Source: Glycomyces xiaoerkulensis (GTDB lineage: Bacteria > Actinomycetota > Actinomycetes > Mycobacteriales > Micromonosporaceae). Taken from it: a stretch of DNA of 64,000 nt. Below the pieces are notes generated by a model. The model worked only from the letters and a program-made list of their open reading frames with translations. It made no database searches and was not told the DNA's origin. Both the position numbers and the translations under genes were made by a program. Every line of letters begins with the position of its first letter. Positions within the stretch are counted from its first letter, which is position 1. This document shows, in pieces, positions 8,691 to 17,005 of this stretch. Location of the stretch: assembly GCF_002798405.1 (NCBI RefSeq), contig NZ_PGGV01000014.1, positions 93,977-157,976 of the forward strand, read 5' to 3'.

Positions 8691-9581
8691 ATGGGCGGCA
8701 CGCCAGTGAGTTTCGAGGTCTTCGACGGTCGCTTCAATGTCGGCGGCGACAACTATCTCGAATGCCTGTTCTCGGACGCCAGGTGGACCGAGGGGCCGGT
8801 GTACGTGCCGTCGGGGCGGTACCTGCTGTTCAGCGACATCCCGAACGACCGGTTGATGCGCTGGGACGAGACCGACGGTTCGGTGAGCGTCTTCAGGTTC
8901 CCGGCCGGTTATGCCAACGGGAACACGCTCGACCGGCGGGGGCGGCTGGTCTCGTGCGAGCACGGCGAGCGGCGGGTGACGCGGACCGAACTGGACGGCT
9001 CGGTCGCGGTCCTGGCCGACCGCTGGGAGGGCGGCCGGTTCAACAGCCCCAACGACGTGGTGGTCTCCTCGGACGGCGCGGTCTGGTTCACCGATCCGCA
9101 GTACGGGATCGACAGCGACTACGAGGGCCATGCGGCCGAGCCGGAGATCGACGGCTGCCACGTCTACCGCATCGACCCCGCCTCGGGTGCGGTGGCGCGG
9201 GTCGCCGACGACTTCCAGCGCCCCAACGGGCTCGCCTTCTCCCCCGACGAGTCGCGCCTCTACGTCTCCGACACGAGCGCCGGTCACATCCGGGTCTTCG
9301 GCGTCGACGGCGGCGGCCTGTCGGGCGGGGAGGTCTTCGCGGCCTCGCCCGGCGGGAACCTCGACGGCATGCGGGTCGACGTCGCCGGCCGGGTCTGGGC
9401 CGCTGCGGCGGACGTGAACTGCTTCGACCCCGACGGCACGCGGCTGGCGAGGCTGCCGATTCCGCAGCCGGCGGTCTCCAACCTGGTCTTCGGGGGCCCG
9501 AAGCGCAATCGCCTGTTCGTGTGCGCGACGAACTCGGTGTATTCGATGATGCTGAAGACCAACGGGGCCTGGCGGCTCTGA
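8691..9581 (+). CDS. SMP-30/gluconolactonase/LRE-family sugar lactonase
   Basis: 296 residues with ATG 8691 behind GGAAGGA; earlier in-frame starts add a tail unlike the family. It forms a six-bladed beta-propeller lactonase. RWTEGPVYV near residue 25 supplies the metal-binding Glu, then come NGNTLDRRGRLVSCEH, FNSPNDVVVSSDGAVWFTDPQYG, QRPNGLAFSPDESRLYVSDT (Asn and Asp ligands) and NLDGMRVDVAGRVW. Such enzymes open aldonolactones from oxidised sugars. With the sugar-acid dehydratase and SDR at 20.5-22.9 kb it could complete a non-phosphorylating arabinose or related pathway, although the genes are 11 kb apart. No signal peptide is seen, so it should act in the cytoplasm. Confidence 0.9.
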   Translation: MGGTPVSFEVFDGRFNVGGDNYLECLFSDARWTEGPVYVPSGRYLLFSDIPNDRLMRWDETDGSVSVFRFPAGYANGNTLDRRGRLVSCEHGERRVTRTELDGSVAVLADRWEGGRFNSPNDVVVSSDGAVWFTDPQYGIDSDYEGHAAEPEIDGCHVYRIDPASGAVARVADDFQRPNGLAFSPDESRLYVSDTSAGHIRVFGVDGGGLSGGEVFAASPGGNLDGMRVDVAGRVWAAAADVNCFDPDGTRLARLPIPQPAVSNLVFGGPKRNRLFVCATNSVYSMMLKTNGAWRL

Positions 9582-9628
9582 ACGGCGTTCGGCAACTCCG
9601 AGTGAGGCCGCATCCGGCTGTCAAGTAA

Positions 9629-9657
9629 TTGACGTAGGTCTATGTATGTGCTAGAAA
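9629..9657 (+). promoter_or_regulatory. Sigma-70-type promoter of the GH64 gene
   Basis: TTGACG at 9629-9634 and TAGAAA at 9652-9657 are separated by exactly 17 bases, in an AT-rich pocket that stands out locally. The two palindromes just downstream would let a repressor block clearance. Confidence 0.65.
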
Positions 9658-9672
9658 AAGTAGGACGAACTT

Positions 9673-9688
9673 GAGAGAGCGCTCTCTC
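9673..9688. promoter_or_regulatory. LacI/CebR-type operator 1 of the GH64 gene
   Basis: A perfect 16-base palindrome, GAGAGAGC followed by GCTCTCTC, with the central CG pair typical of LacI-family operators. It begins 16 bases after the -10 element. The second copy of the core (GAGAGCGCTCTC) is centred 43 bases downstream, near four helical turns. A short GGACC-A-GGTCC palindrome (9699-9709) lies between them. Confidence 0.75.
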
Positions 9689-9717
9689 TCGCGTATATGG
9701 ACCAGGTCCAGAAACAC

Positions 9718-9729
9718 GAGAGCGCTCTC
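9718..9729. promoter_or_regulatory. LacI/CebR-type operator 2 of the GH64 gene
   Basis: A perfect 12-base palindrome, GAGAGCGCTCTC, identical in core to the upstream site and ending 11 bases before the ATG at 9741. The paired arrangement suggests cooperative or looped repression. Confidence 0.75.
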
Positions 9730-9740
9730 AGTCTCCTGGA

Positions 9741-11381
9741 ATGAGAGGACCGATCGTGACCATGCTCTCGCGAAGAAAGATGATCACCGCCACCGCCGCC
9801 ACCGGCGTCGTCGCCGCCAGCGCCCCCTGGTGGCACCGCATGGCCGGAACCGAGGCCGAAGCCACGCCGGCCACATGCGAGCTCGCGCTCGCCAACCGCA
9901 CCGACACCTCCGCGGTCAACGCCTACGTCACCGGCCGCGAGTTCGGCACCGACCGGATGATGGTCCTGCGCCCCGACGGCCCGTACTACATCGAGGAGCC
10001 GCCGGGACCGGACACGCCGCTGCCGGTCGACGCCGCGATCCCCCTCAACGCCCCCGGCGCCGACCCGGTCGTGATCACCCTGCCGCGCATGTACGGCTCA
10101 CGGGTCTACTTCGTCCGCGAGGACACCATCGACTTCTACGTCAACCCCGGACCGGCGCTGGTCGAGCCCGCGCTGCACAACGCCGAGGACTCCAACTACG
10201 AGAAGATCGTCTCGTTCTGCGAGTTCACCTTCAACGACTTCCAGCTCTACATCAACCTCAGCTACGTCGACCTGGTCACCGCCCTGCCGATCGGCATCCG
10301 CCTGCAGGGCAACGGCGACCACAGTGTCGCGCCGCTCCCGGCCGGCGCGGTCGAGGCCATCGCCGCGGATCTGAACTCCCAGGCCTCCTCGGACGGGCAG
10401 CCGTGGGACGAGCTGGTCATGCGCGGCGACGACGACCGGGTCCTGCGGGTGATGTCGCCGCAGAACATCATGGCGACCCGGCTCGGCCAGCCGGACATGC
10501 CGTTCGAGGGCTACTGGAGCGACTACGCCGACCAGGTCTGGGAGCACTACCGGCACAACGACCTGCGGGTCGACCTCCAGGGCGGGCGCGGCGTGCTCAC
10601 CGGCCGCGTCCAGGGCGACCGGTTGGTCTTCGACGACGGCTCGACGTTCGGCAAGCCGAACGACTGGGACATCTTCACCTGCGACGGCGGGCCGTTCGCG
10701 AACAATCCCTCCGACTCCCCCGAGCGGAAGGGCGCGCTGGCGCGGCTGGCGGCGGCGTTCAACCGCAGCACGATCCTCAGCCACGCCGACCAGCCGAACG
10801 GCGCCGCGGTCGAGGAGTTCTACCAGCACCCGGTGACGAACCACTACTCGCGGGTGGTGCACGCCAACTCCCCCATCGGCTACGCCTTCCCCTACGACGA
10901 CGTGACGCCCGACGACGCGCCCGACCAGTCCGGCGCGGCCTTCGACCCCGAACCGGGCCGCCTGACCCTGACCGTCGGCGGCGGCTCCGCCAGCGGCTCC
11001 GCGAGCGGTCCCATCATCGGCTACGCCGGCAAGTGCATGGACGTCGAGGGCGGCGGCAGCGCCGACGGCACGCCGGTGCAGCTCTACACCCGCAACGGGA
11101 CCGCGGCGCAGGAGTGGACCTTCCACGAGGACGGCACCATCCGGGCCCTCGGCAAGTGCCTCGACGTCGCCGGCGGCTCGACCGCCAACGGCGCCAAGGT
11201 GCAACTGTGGACCCCCAACGGCACCGGCGCCCAGCAATGGGTCCTCACCGACGCGAACGAGCTGGTCAATCCGCAGTCGGGCAAGTGCATCGACGTGGCA
11301 GGCTGGGACTCGTCCGACGGCACCGACCTGATCATGTGGGAGCGCCACGGCGGCGAGAACCAGAAGTGGTACCCGGCCTGA
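9741..11381 (+). CDS. Secreted GH64 endo-beta-1,3-glucanase with ricin-type lectin domain
   Basis: 546 residues. An N-terminal export signal (RRKMITATAATGVVAASAP, near residues 11-30; the RR pair makes Tat export possible) precedes a GH64 catalytic domain at about 45-415. GH64 landmarks include LALANRTDTSAVNAYVTGRE, DTIDFYVNPG and an acidic cleft sequence CEFTFNDFQLYINLSYVDLV. GH64 enzymes cut beta-1,3-glucan (laminarin, fungal wall) into pentaoses. A Gly/Ser linker leads to a beta-trefoil lectin (about 425-546) with three repeats ending in Q-x-W motifs (QEW, QQW, QKW) that would hold the enzyme on polysaccharide. It is a stand-alone gene with its own promoter and two operators. Confidence 0.92.
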   Translation: MRGPIVTMLSRRKMITATAATGVVAASAPWWHRMAGTEAEATPATCELALANRTDTSAVNAYVTGREFGTDRMMVLRPDGPYYIEEPPGPDTPLPVDAAIPLNAPGADPVVITLPRMYGSRVYFVREDTIDFYVNPGPALVEPALHNAEDSNYEKIVSFCEFTFNDFQLYINLSYVDLVTALPIGIRLQGNGDHSVAPLPAGAVEAIAADLNSQASSDGQPWDELVMRGDDDRVLRVMSPQNIMATRLGQPDMPFEGYWSDYADQVWEHYRHNDLRVDLQGGRGVLTGRVQGDRLVFDDGSTFGKPNDWDIFTCDGGPFANNPSDSPERKGALARLAAAFNRSTILSHADQPNGAAVEEFYQHPVTNHYSRVVHANSPIGYAFPYDDVTPDDAPDQSGAAFDPEPGRLTLTVGGGSASGSASGPIIGYAGKCMDVEGGGSADGTPVQLYTRNGTAAQEWTFHEDGTIRALGKCLDVAGGSTANGAKVQLWTPNGTGAQQWVLTDANELVNPQSGKCIDVAGWDSSDGTDLIMWERHGGENQKWYPA

Positions 11382-11403
11382 GGCACCCGCGCGGTCGGGA
11401 ACC

Positions 11404-11427
11404 GCGGACCGGGCGCACCGGGTCCGC
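11404..11427 (+). terminator. Probable terminator after the GH64 gene
   Basis: GCGGACC (11404-11410) and GGTCCGC (11421-11427) form a 7-bp GC stem with a 10-base loop, 22 bases after the stop. An overlapping CGCGGT/ACCGCG hairpin begins at 11390. There is no T run, as is common in high-GC actinomycetes. Confidence 0.5.
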
Positions 11428-11454
11428 TACCGGGCACCGGCGCCGATCGCCCTC

Positions 11455-11835
11455 TCAGCTCCAGTCGAACCCTTTGTTGCGGCACAGGCAGAAGGGATGT
11501 CCCACCGGGTCGGTGTAGACCTGCCACCCGTATCCCTCGGGCCCGATGAAGTTCTTTTGCAGCGTCGCGCCGAGTTCGACGACGCGGCGCTGCTCGGGCT
11601 CGAACTCGTCGACCTCGAAGTCGAGGTGGTACTGCTTGGGGTGTTCGTCGCCGGGCCAGGTCGGGGGCCGGTAGTGCTCCACCCGCTGGAAGGCGAGGTA
11701 GAGGTCGCCGAAGCGAATGCTGGCCCACATCTCGTCGCTGCCCTCCGCGATCTCGCGGTCGACGACCTTGGCGTAGAAGTCCGCGAGCGCCATCGTGTCA
11801 GGGCAGTCGATGATGAAGTCGGTGAATTTCAGCAT
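11455..11835 (-). CDS. VOC (glyoxalase/bleomycin-resistance) family protein
   Basis: 126 residues with the paired beta-alpha-beta-beta-beta modules of the vicinal oxygen chelate superfamily: FTDFIIDCPDTMALADFYAKVV opens the first, YHLDFEVDEFEPEQRRVVELGA opens the second, and VYTDPVGHPFCLCRN closes it. The closing DPxGxPFCL pattern is typical of the glyoxalase-like members of unknown substrate. Metal ligands cannot be assigned confidently. It is monocistronic and convergent with the GH64 gene. No specific function is claimed. Confidence 0.85.
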   Translation of the reverse strand: MLKFTDFIIDCPDTMALADFYAKVVDREIAEGSDEMWASIRFGDLYLAFQRVEHYRPPTWPGDEHPKQYHLDFEVDEFEPEQRRVVELGATLQKNFIGPEGYGWQVYTDPVGHPFCLCRNKGFDWS

Positions 11836-11964
11836 CGGGCGATCCTGCCACGGGAGCGGAAGCCGGGCGGACCACGGCCCCGGGCCCGGATGACGGACGT
11901 CTCGCCGCCGCGCCGGGCGATCAGGTCGGGACCGGGTTCCGCGGGCGTCGGCTCGGTCCCCGGT

Positions 11965-13881
11965 TCAGCTCGTCGGCAGGAACACCCGCATCGCCGCGCT
12001 CCCCCTCCGGGCCCACCGGTGGTACGGCACCAGGCGGACCGCGCGGCCCGGCTCCCCCGGCGGCAGCCCCTCCGGCGCGGTCGAGCGGTAGGGCACGCGG
12101 CCCGAAGCGCCCGGCTCGGCGGCGGCCGACCTCATCCGCACCACGGCGCCGTCGCCCTCGGGCCGCGGCGGCTCGGTCGGGTCGAGGCGGGCGTCCTCGA
12201 GCGACCAGCCTTGCGGCAGGTCGAGCGACTCGACGCACAGCACCAGCGGCCCGCGCTCGACCGCCGCGCACCCGCGCACGGCGTCGATGCGATCGTCGGG
12301 CCAGGTCAGCCGGGGCGCCACCGGCAGGTCGAGGACGACGACGTCGCCGCGGCCGAGCCCGCGCGCCGTCGCCCAGCCCGGTCCGGCGGTGCGCTCGCCG
12401 GAGCGGTCGGCGACCGTGGCCCCGTCGGCCCAGTGCGGCACCCGCATCCGCAGGTCGACCGGGTGGCCGGGCGCCTCGAGGACCTCGACGCGAACGGTCC
12501 CCTCGTGCGGGTAGTCGGTCTCGATGCGCAGCGCCAGGCCGCCCGTGGCAAGCGCGAGGCGCACCTCGCCGGGGGCGTACTGCAGCAGCGAGACGGTCTC
12601 CCCCTCGACCGAGGCGGCGTAGGTCTGCCAGGAGGCGAGGGTGCGGGCGAGGTTGGTCGGGCAACACGAGACGTCGAACCAGGGCGCCCGGACGCCGCCT
12701 TCGGCGCGCGGGTTGACCTCGCCTGGCTTGACATCGGCGGCGGCGGTGCGCTGGTGCAGCGGGTTGGCGTAGAAGAAGGAGCAGCCGTCCTCGCTCGGCG
12801 AGGCTGCTACCACGTTGTAGAGGGTGCGCTCGATCAGGTCGGCGTACCGGACGTCGCCGGTGGCGAGGTAGAGCCGCCACGAGACCATCACCGATCCGAT
12901 GCCGGCGCACGTCTCGCAGTAGGCGCGGTCGGGCGGCAGCTCCCAGTCCTCGCCGAAGCCCTCGTCCTGGTGCCGGGAGCCCATGCCGCCGGTCAGGTAG
13001 GTCCGGCGTTCGACGCTGCGGTCCCACTGCCGCGCGACGGCCCCCAGCAGGCCCGCGTCGCCGGTGTCGACGGCGACGTCGATCGCGCCCGCGGCCAGGT
13101 AGAGGGCGCGCACCGCGTGCCCGCGCCAGGCTTCGGCCTCCCGCACCGGCAGGTCGTCCTGGAAGTAGGTGGCGTCCAGCAGTGCGACCGGCCGCAGCGT
13201 GCCGTGCCCGCGCCGGTCGACGAACCGGGCCGCCTGCTCGGTGTACCGCCGCTCGCCGAGGGCGCGGCCGAGTTCGGCCAGGCCGACCTCGATCTCGGGA
13301 TGCCCGCACAGGCCCGCGCGTCCGTCGTCGCCGAACTCGCGGCACACGTGGTCGGCGGCCCGCCGCGCGATCTCGACGAGCTTGTCCGGTCCGACCGTCC
13401 GCGCGCGGGCTACCGCCGCCTGCAGCAGGTGCCCGGTGCAGTACAGCTCGTGCCCCGACGGCAGGTCCGAGTACCGCGGCTCCTGGCCGGGGTGCCCGTA
13501 GCAGGTGTTGAGGTAGCCGTCCTCGTCCTGGGCCGCGGCGATCCGGTCGACCAGCGCCTCGAGGGTCTCGTTCGCCCACGCCCGCCCGGTGCGGCCGTAC
13601 TCCCAGGCGAGGGCCTCGACCAGCTTGTAGATCTCGGAGTCGGAGAACTGCCAGCCGGGCCGCCCGCCGCCGGTGGAGCCGTCGGCGACGCGGTCGAAGT
13701 TCGCGATCCATCCCAGGCGCTCCATCCACTCCAGGCAGTGGCGCAGGGTGGCGTCCGAGTTCGACCGCTGGAGGCGTTCCCAGAAGCCGCCGGTCAGGCG
13801 GATCTCGTCGAGTCCGAGTCCTCGGCGCGGGCCGGCGGGCGGGGCGACCGGCACGGGGCGGGGGGCGGTGCTGTCTTCCAC
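11965..13881 (-). CDS. GH127 beta-L-arabinofuranosidase
   Basis: 638 residues with no signal peptide, so it acts on imported oligosaccharides. It has the all-helical barrel of GH127 (GGFWERLQRSN at 31-41, GYLNTCY at 122-128). The complete catalytic zinc site of the family is visible: E323 and C325 in CETC, and C406 and C407 in CCPTN. By comparison with the bifidobacterial enzyme HypBA1, C406 would be the nucleophile and E307 (HQDEGFG) the acid/base, at the same spacing of 16 residues before E323. Substrates are terminal beta-linked arabinofuranose units such as those of hydroxyproline-rich plant proteins. It starts with GTG 13881, three bases after the permease stop, as the last gene of the importer operon. 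Confidence 0.92.
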   Translation of the reverse strand: MEDSTAPRPVPVAPPAGPRRGLGLDEIRLTGGFWERLQRSNSDATLRHCLEWMERLGWIANFDRVADGSTGGGRPGWQFSDSEIYKLVEALAWEYGRTGRAWANETLEALVDRIAAAQDEDGYLNTCYGHPGQEPRYSDLPSGHELYCTGHLLQAAVARARTVGPDKLVEIARRAADHVCREFGDDGRAGLCGHPEIEVGLAELGRALGERRYTEQAARFVDRRGHGTLRPVALLDATYFQDDLPVREAEAWRGHAVRALYLAAGAIDVAVDTGDAGLLGAVARQWDRSVERRTYLTGGMGSRHQDEGFGEDWELPPDRAYCETCAGIGSVMVSWRLYLATGDVRYADLIERTLYNVVAASPSEDGCSFFYANPLHQRTAAADVKPGEVNPRAEGGVRAPWFDVSCCPTNLARTLASWQTYAASVEGETVSLLQYAPGEVRLALATGGLALRIETDYPHEGTVRVEVLEAPGHPVDLRMRVPHWADGATVADRSGERTAGPGWATARGLGRGDVVVLDLPVAPRLTWPDDRIDAVRGCAAVERGPLVLCVESLDLPQGWSLEDARLDPTEPPRPEGDGAVVRMRSAAAEPGASGRVPYRSTAPEGLPPGEPGRAVRLVPYHRWARRGSAAMRVFLPTS

Positions 13882-13884
13882 GTG

Positions 13885-14700
13885 TCAATCCTTCACGGCG
13901 CCGGCGGTCACTCCGGCTGCCACATAGCGCTGCGCGACGACCAGCAGGATCGCCGCGGGGAGGGAGGCGATCGCGGCGGTGGCCATGATCGCGTTCCACT
14001 GGGTGGTGTTGTTGCCGATGTACTGGTAGATGCCGAGGGTGATCGGGATGTACTCCCCGGCGCGGTTGAGTGTGGAGGCGAAGATGAAGTCCGACCACGC
14101 CCACAGGAAGGCGAACAGGGCCACCGTCAGGGTGGAGTTCCGGCTCACCGGCATGACGATCTTGGTGAAGATGCGCCAGGATCCGGCGCCGTCGATGCGC
14201 GCGGCGTGCACCAGTTCGCGCGGGATTCCGGCCATGAAGGTGGCGTACAGCAGCACGCCGAACGGGACGGCGATCGTGGAGTCGGCCACGATCAGCCCCC
14301 ACACGGTGTTGAGCAGGTCCAGGCGCACATAGATCGCATAGAAGCCCATCGCCATGACCACGGCCGGGATCATCTGGGCCACCAGGAGCAGGAAGTTGAG
14401 CGTCCGGCCGCCGCGCAGGTGGAGGACGGCCAGTGCGTAGCCGGCCGGGGCGGCGATGGCGACGGTCAGGGCGATCGAGCCGAAGCCGATGACCAGGCTC
14501 GTGCCGAGCGAGGGCAGTTGCTGCGACAGGGCGGCCTCGTAGCCGTCGAAGGTCGGGTCGGACGGGAACCAGTTGGGGTCGCTGCGGCGCAGGTCGCCGG
14601 CGTCGGTCAGCGAGACGTTCACCATCCAGTAGACGGGGAACAGCATGAGCGCGGTGAGCGCCACGCCGAGCGCGGTCTTCCACAAGGGCCTGCCGGTCAT
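13885..14700 (-). CDS. Carbohydrate ABC transporter permease, MalG type (GH127 operon)
   Basis: 271 residues with six predicted membrane helices. The cytoplasmic EAA-type loop that docks on the ATPase appears as VHAARIDGAGSWRIFTKIVMPV near residue 180. The N-terminal helix and large loop (VNVSLTDAGDLRR..) fit MalG-type permeases. The ATG at 14700 overlaps the TGA of the MalF-type gene (ATGA). No ATPase gene is in the cluster, so a shared multi-sugar ATPase (MsiK type) encoded elsewhere probably energises it, as is known in actinomycetes. Confidence 0.92.
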   Translation of the reverse strand: MTGRPLWKTALGVALTALMLFPVYWMVNVSLTDAGDLRRSDPNWFPSDPTFDGYEAALSQQLPSLGTSLVIGFGSIALTVAIAAPAGYALAVLHLRGGRTLNFLLLVAQMIPAVVMAMGFYAIYVRLDLLNTVWGLIVADSTIAVPFGVLLYATFMAGIPRELVHAARIDGAGSWRIFTKIVMPVSRNSTLTVALFAFLWAWSDFIFASTLNRAGEYIPITLGIYQYIGNNTTQWNAIMATAAIASLPAAILLVVAQRYVAAGVTAGAVKD

Positions 14701-15686
14701 GACTTCTCCCAGGAGCGCTGCATCCGCAGGTGGATGAATCCGAACACGAGCGCGATGACGATGAGCAGGTTGCCGATCGCGGCGGCCGGCGAGAAGTCCG
14801 GCTGGCCGGTGCCGAAGGCCTCCCGGTAGGACCACACCGCGAGGGTGAGGGAGGCGTCGCCGGGTCCGCCGGTGGTCATGATCCAGACGACGTCGACCAC
14901 TTTGAGCGTATAGATGAAGCCCAGCAGCAGCGTGATCGCCGAGACCGGGCGCAGCAGCGGGAAGGTGATGCGCCAGAACCGGGCGCGGGCGCCCGCGCCG
15001 TCGATGGCGGCGGCCTCGTAGAGCTCGCCGGGGATCTGCTGCAGCCCGGCGTAGAGGATGACCAGGTTGAACGGGATGCCCAGCCAGATGTTGGCGATGA
15101 TGACCGCGACCAGTGCGGTGCCGGGCGAGGTCAGCCAGTTGATCTGATCCCCGCCGAAGGCCTGGATGACGGAGTTGATGATCCCGTGTTCGCTGTTGAG
15201 CATCCACGACCAGGTCGAGGCCGAGACGATGAGCGGCAGGAGCCAGGGCACGAGGAACAGTGCGCGCAGCACGCCCGAGAGGCGGAAGTTCGAGTGGAAG
15301 AACACCGCCAGCGCCAGCCCGATCGCGTACTGGAACAGGATGGAGACGATGGTGAACAGGGCGGTGTTGAGCAGGGCGGTGCCGAAGGAGTCGGAGGCGA
15401 ACACTTCGGCGTAGTTGGCGAATCCGGCGAAGTCGGGGTCGCCTTGGACGAAGGCGCGCACGGTGTAGTCGTGCAGGCTCAGGTCGAGGTTGCGCCAGAG
15501 CGGGTAGGCGTAGAACAGCAGCAGGTAGGCCAGTAGGGGCGCGGCGAAGCCGAGCGCGGTCCACTGCCGGGCGGAGCCGGGAACGCCGCGGCGCCGGTGC
15601 CGGTCCGGGGGCGGCGCGGCGGGCCGGTGGCCCGCCGCGCCGCTGTCGGACGCACGCCCGGTCGCGCCGACCGAAGTCGTGGTCAT
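14697..15686 (-). CDS. Sugar ABC transporter permease, MalF type (GH127 operon)
   Basis: 329 residues. A Pro/Arg-rich cytoplasmic N-terminus (about 35 residues) is followed by six membrane helices. The EAA loop is YEAAAIDGAGARARFWRITFPLL near residue 215, with the conserved G. It pairs with the MalG-type permease to form the membrane channel for the arabinose-containing substrate presumably captured by the lipoprotein encoded just upstream. Its start lies 7 bases after the solute-binding gene, in the same operon. Confidence 0.92.
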   Translation of the reverse strand: MTTTSVGATGRASDSGAAGHRPAAPPPDRHRRRGVPGSARQWTALGFAAPLLAYLLLFYAYPLWRNLDLSLHDYTVRAFVQGDPDFAGFANYAEVFASDSFGTALLNTALFTIVSILFQYAIGLALAVFFHSNFRLSGVLRALFLVPWLLPLIVSASTWSWMLNSEHGIINSVIQAFGGDQINWLTSPGTALVAVIIANIWLGIPFNLVILYAGLQQIPGELYEAAAIDGAGARARFWRITFPLLRPVSAITLLLGFIYTLKVVDVVWIMTTGGPGDASLTLAVWSYREAFGTGQPDFSPAAAIGNLLIVIALVFGFIHLRMQRSWEKS

Positions 15687-15693
15687 GAGCGGG

Positions 15694-16944
15694 CTACTCC
15701 AGGGCGGATTCGGCGTCGGCCTGTGCTTGCTCCAGCGCCTCGGAGGGCGTGGCGGAGCCGGACAGCGCGTTCTGGACGGCGGTCCAGAGCTGTTCGGAGA
15801 TGAGCGGGTAGTCGGTGCCGAGGTTGTCGCTGGTGCGGCCCTTGGCCTCGCGGACGGCCTCGACCCACGGTTCCAGCTCGGGCTGCTCCTCCAGCAGCGC
15901 TTCCTGTCCGTCGGCGGTGGGCGGGATGTAGTAGGCGAAGGTCGTGGCGGTCTCGACGAAGCCCTCGGGGGTGGTCATGCACTCCACGATCTGGCGGGTG
16001 ACGTCGTAGCGTTCGGTGTCGGACTGCACGGGCGCGATGATGAACTCCCCGCCGGTGGGTGCGGGCGCGGGGCCGCCGCCGCGGGCCGGGATCTGGACGA
16101 CGCCGGTTTCGAAGTCGGCCTCGGCGGCGCTGTTGACCTGCCAGGTGCCGTTGACGGCGAAGCCGTACTCGCCGGTGAGGAACTCTTCCCAGGTGGTGTT
16201 CTGGGAGTTGGTGAGCACCGAGTTCGGGGCGTAGCCGTCCTCGAGCCAGCCGGTCCACAGTTCGAGGGCCTCGACGGCCTCGGGCGAGTCGAGCTCGCGC
16301 AGGTCGGCGCCGGCGCCCCAGAACCAGGGCAGGAACTGGAACGAGCCTTCTTCGGTGCCGATGGCGGCGAAGGTGATGCCCTGATCGCCGTTATCGGTAA
16401 CTTGTTCGAGCGCGGACGTCAGCGAGTCCCAGTCGCCGATCGAGGCCGGGTCGACGCCGGCGGCGTCGAGGACTTCGGCGTTGTAGTAGATCGCCAGCGT
16501 GTTGGCCCCGATCGGGATGCCGTAGGCGGTGTCGTCGACGACGCCGGCGGCGAGCAGGTTCTGGTCGACGCCGGACACGTCGAGGCCGAGCTCGTCGACG
16601 GTGGTCAGCATCTCGGTCTCGGCGAGGGTGGACACCGCCGGGTTGTCGAGCAGGATGATGTCGGGGCTGGTGCCCTCCTGGGCGGCCAGCAGGGCCCGGT
16701 TGGTCAGGTCGGTGGTGTCGGAGGCGGTGCGTTCGATGGTCACTCCGGCCTCGTCGCCGCAGGCGTCGACGCGGTCGGCCCAGTCGGAGTCGGCCTCGTG
16801 CTGGGGGTACGGGTCCCACCAGGTGTAGGTGTCGGCGCCTTCGCCGTCGTCTCCCGACGAGCAGGCCGCGGCCAGCGCGAGCGAGGCGGCGGCCAGGCCC
16901 GCCGCGGCGGACCGGGCGAGGGGCTTGCCTCTGCGGTGCTTCAT
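15694..16944 (-). CDS. Extracellular sugar-binding lipoprotein (GH127 operon)
   Basis: 416 residues. The N-terminus has KHRRGK, a hydrophobic segment and a lipobox ending LALAAAC with the lipidated Cys at 28, so it is anchored to the outer face of the membrane. The mature part has the family 1 solute-binding fold: TYTWWDPYPQHE, SPDIILLDNPAVSTLAE, GIPIGANTLAIYYNAEVLDAAG and a tryptophan-rich sugar cleft (FLPWFWGAG, ELWTGWLEDG). It starts at ATG 16944 behind AAGGAGGA. It is the first gene of the importer operon, 61 bases from the LacI gene. The ligand is inferred to be an arabinose oligosaccharide from the GH127 gene. Confidence 0.92.
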   Translation of the reverse strand: MKHRRGKPLARSAAAGLAAASLALAAACSSGDDGEGADTYTWWDPYPQHEADSDWADRVDACGDEAGVTIERTASDTTDLTNRALLAAQEGTSPDIILLDNPAVSTLAETEMLTTVDELGLDVSGVDQNLLAAGVVDDTAYGIPIGANTLAIYYNAEVLDAAGVDPASIGDWDSLTSALEQVTDNGDQGITFAAIGTEEGSFQFLPWFWGAGADLRELDSPEAVEALELWTGWLEDGYAPNSVLTNSQNTTWEEFLTGEYGFAVNGTWQVNSAAEADFETGVVQIPARGGGPAPAPTGGEFIIAPVQSDTERYDVTRQIVECMTTPEGFVETATTFAYYIPPTADGQEALLEEQPELEPWVEAVREAKGRTSDNLGTDYPLISEQLWTAVQNALSGSATPSEALEQAQADAESALE

Positions 16945-17005
16945 TGGTTGTTCCTCCTTGAACGGGACCCGGTCGGCGGTGTTGCCGGCCGGGGTGAGGG
17001 ATTGG

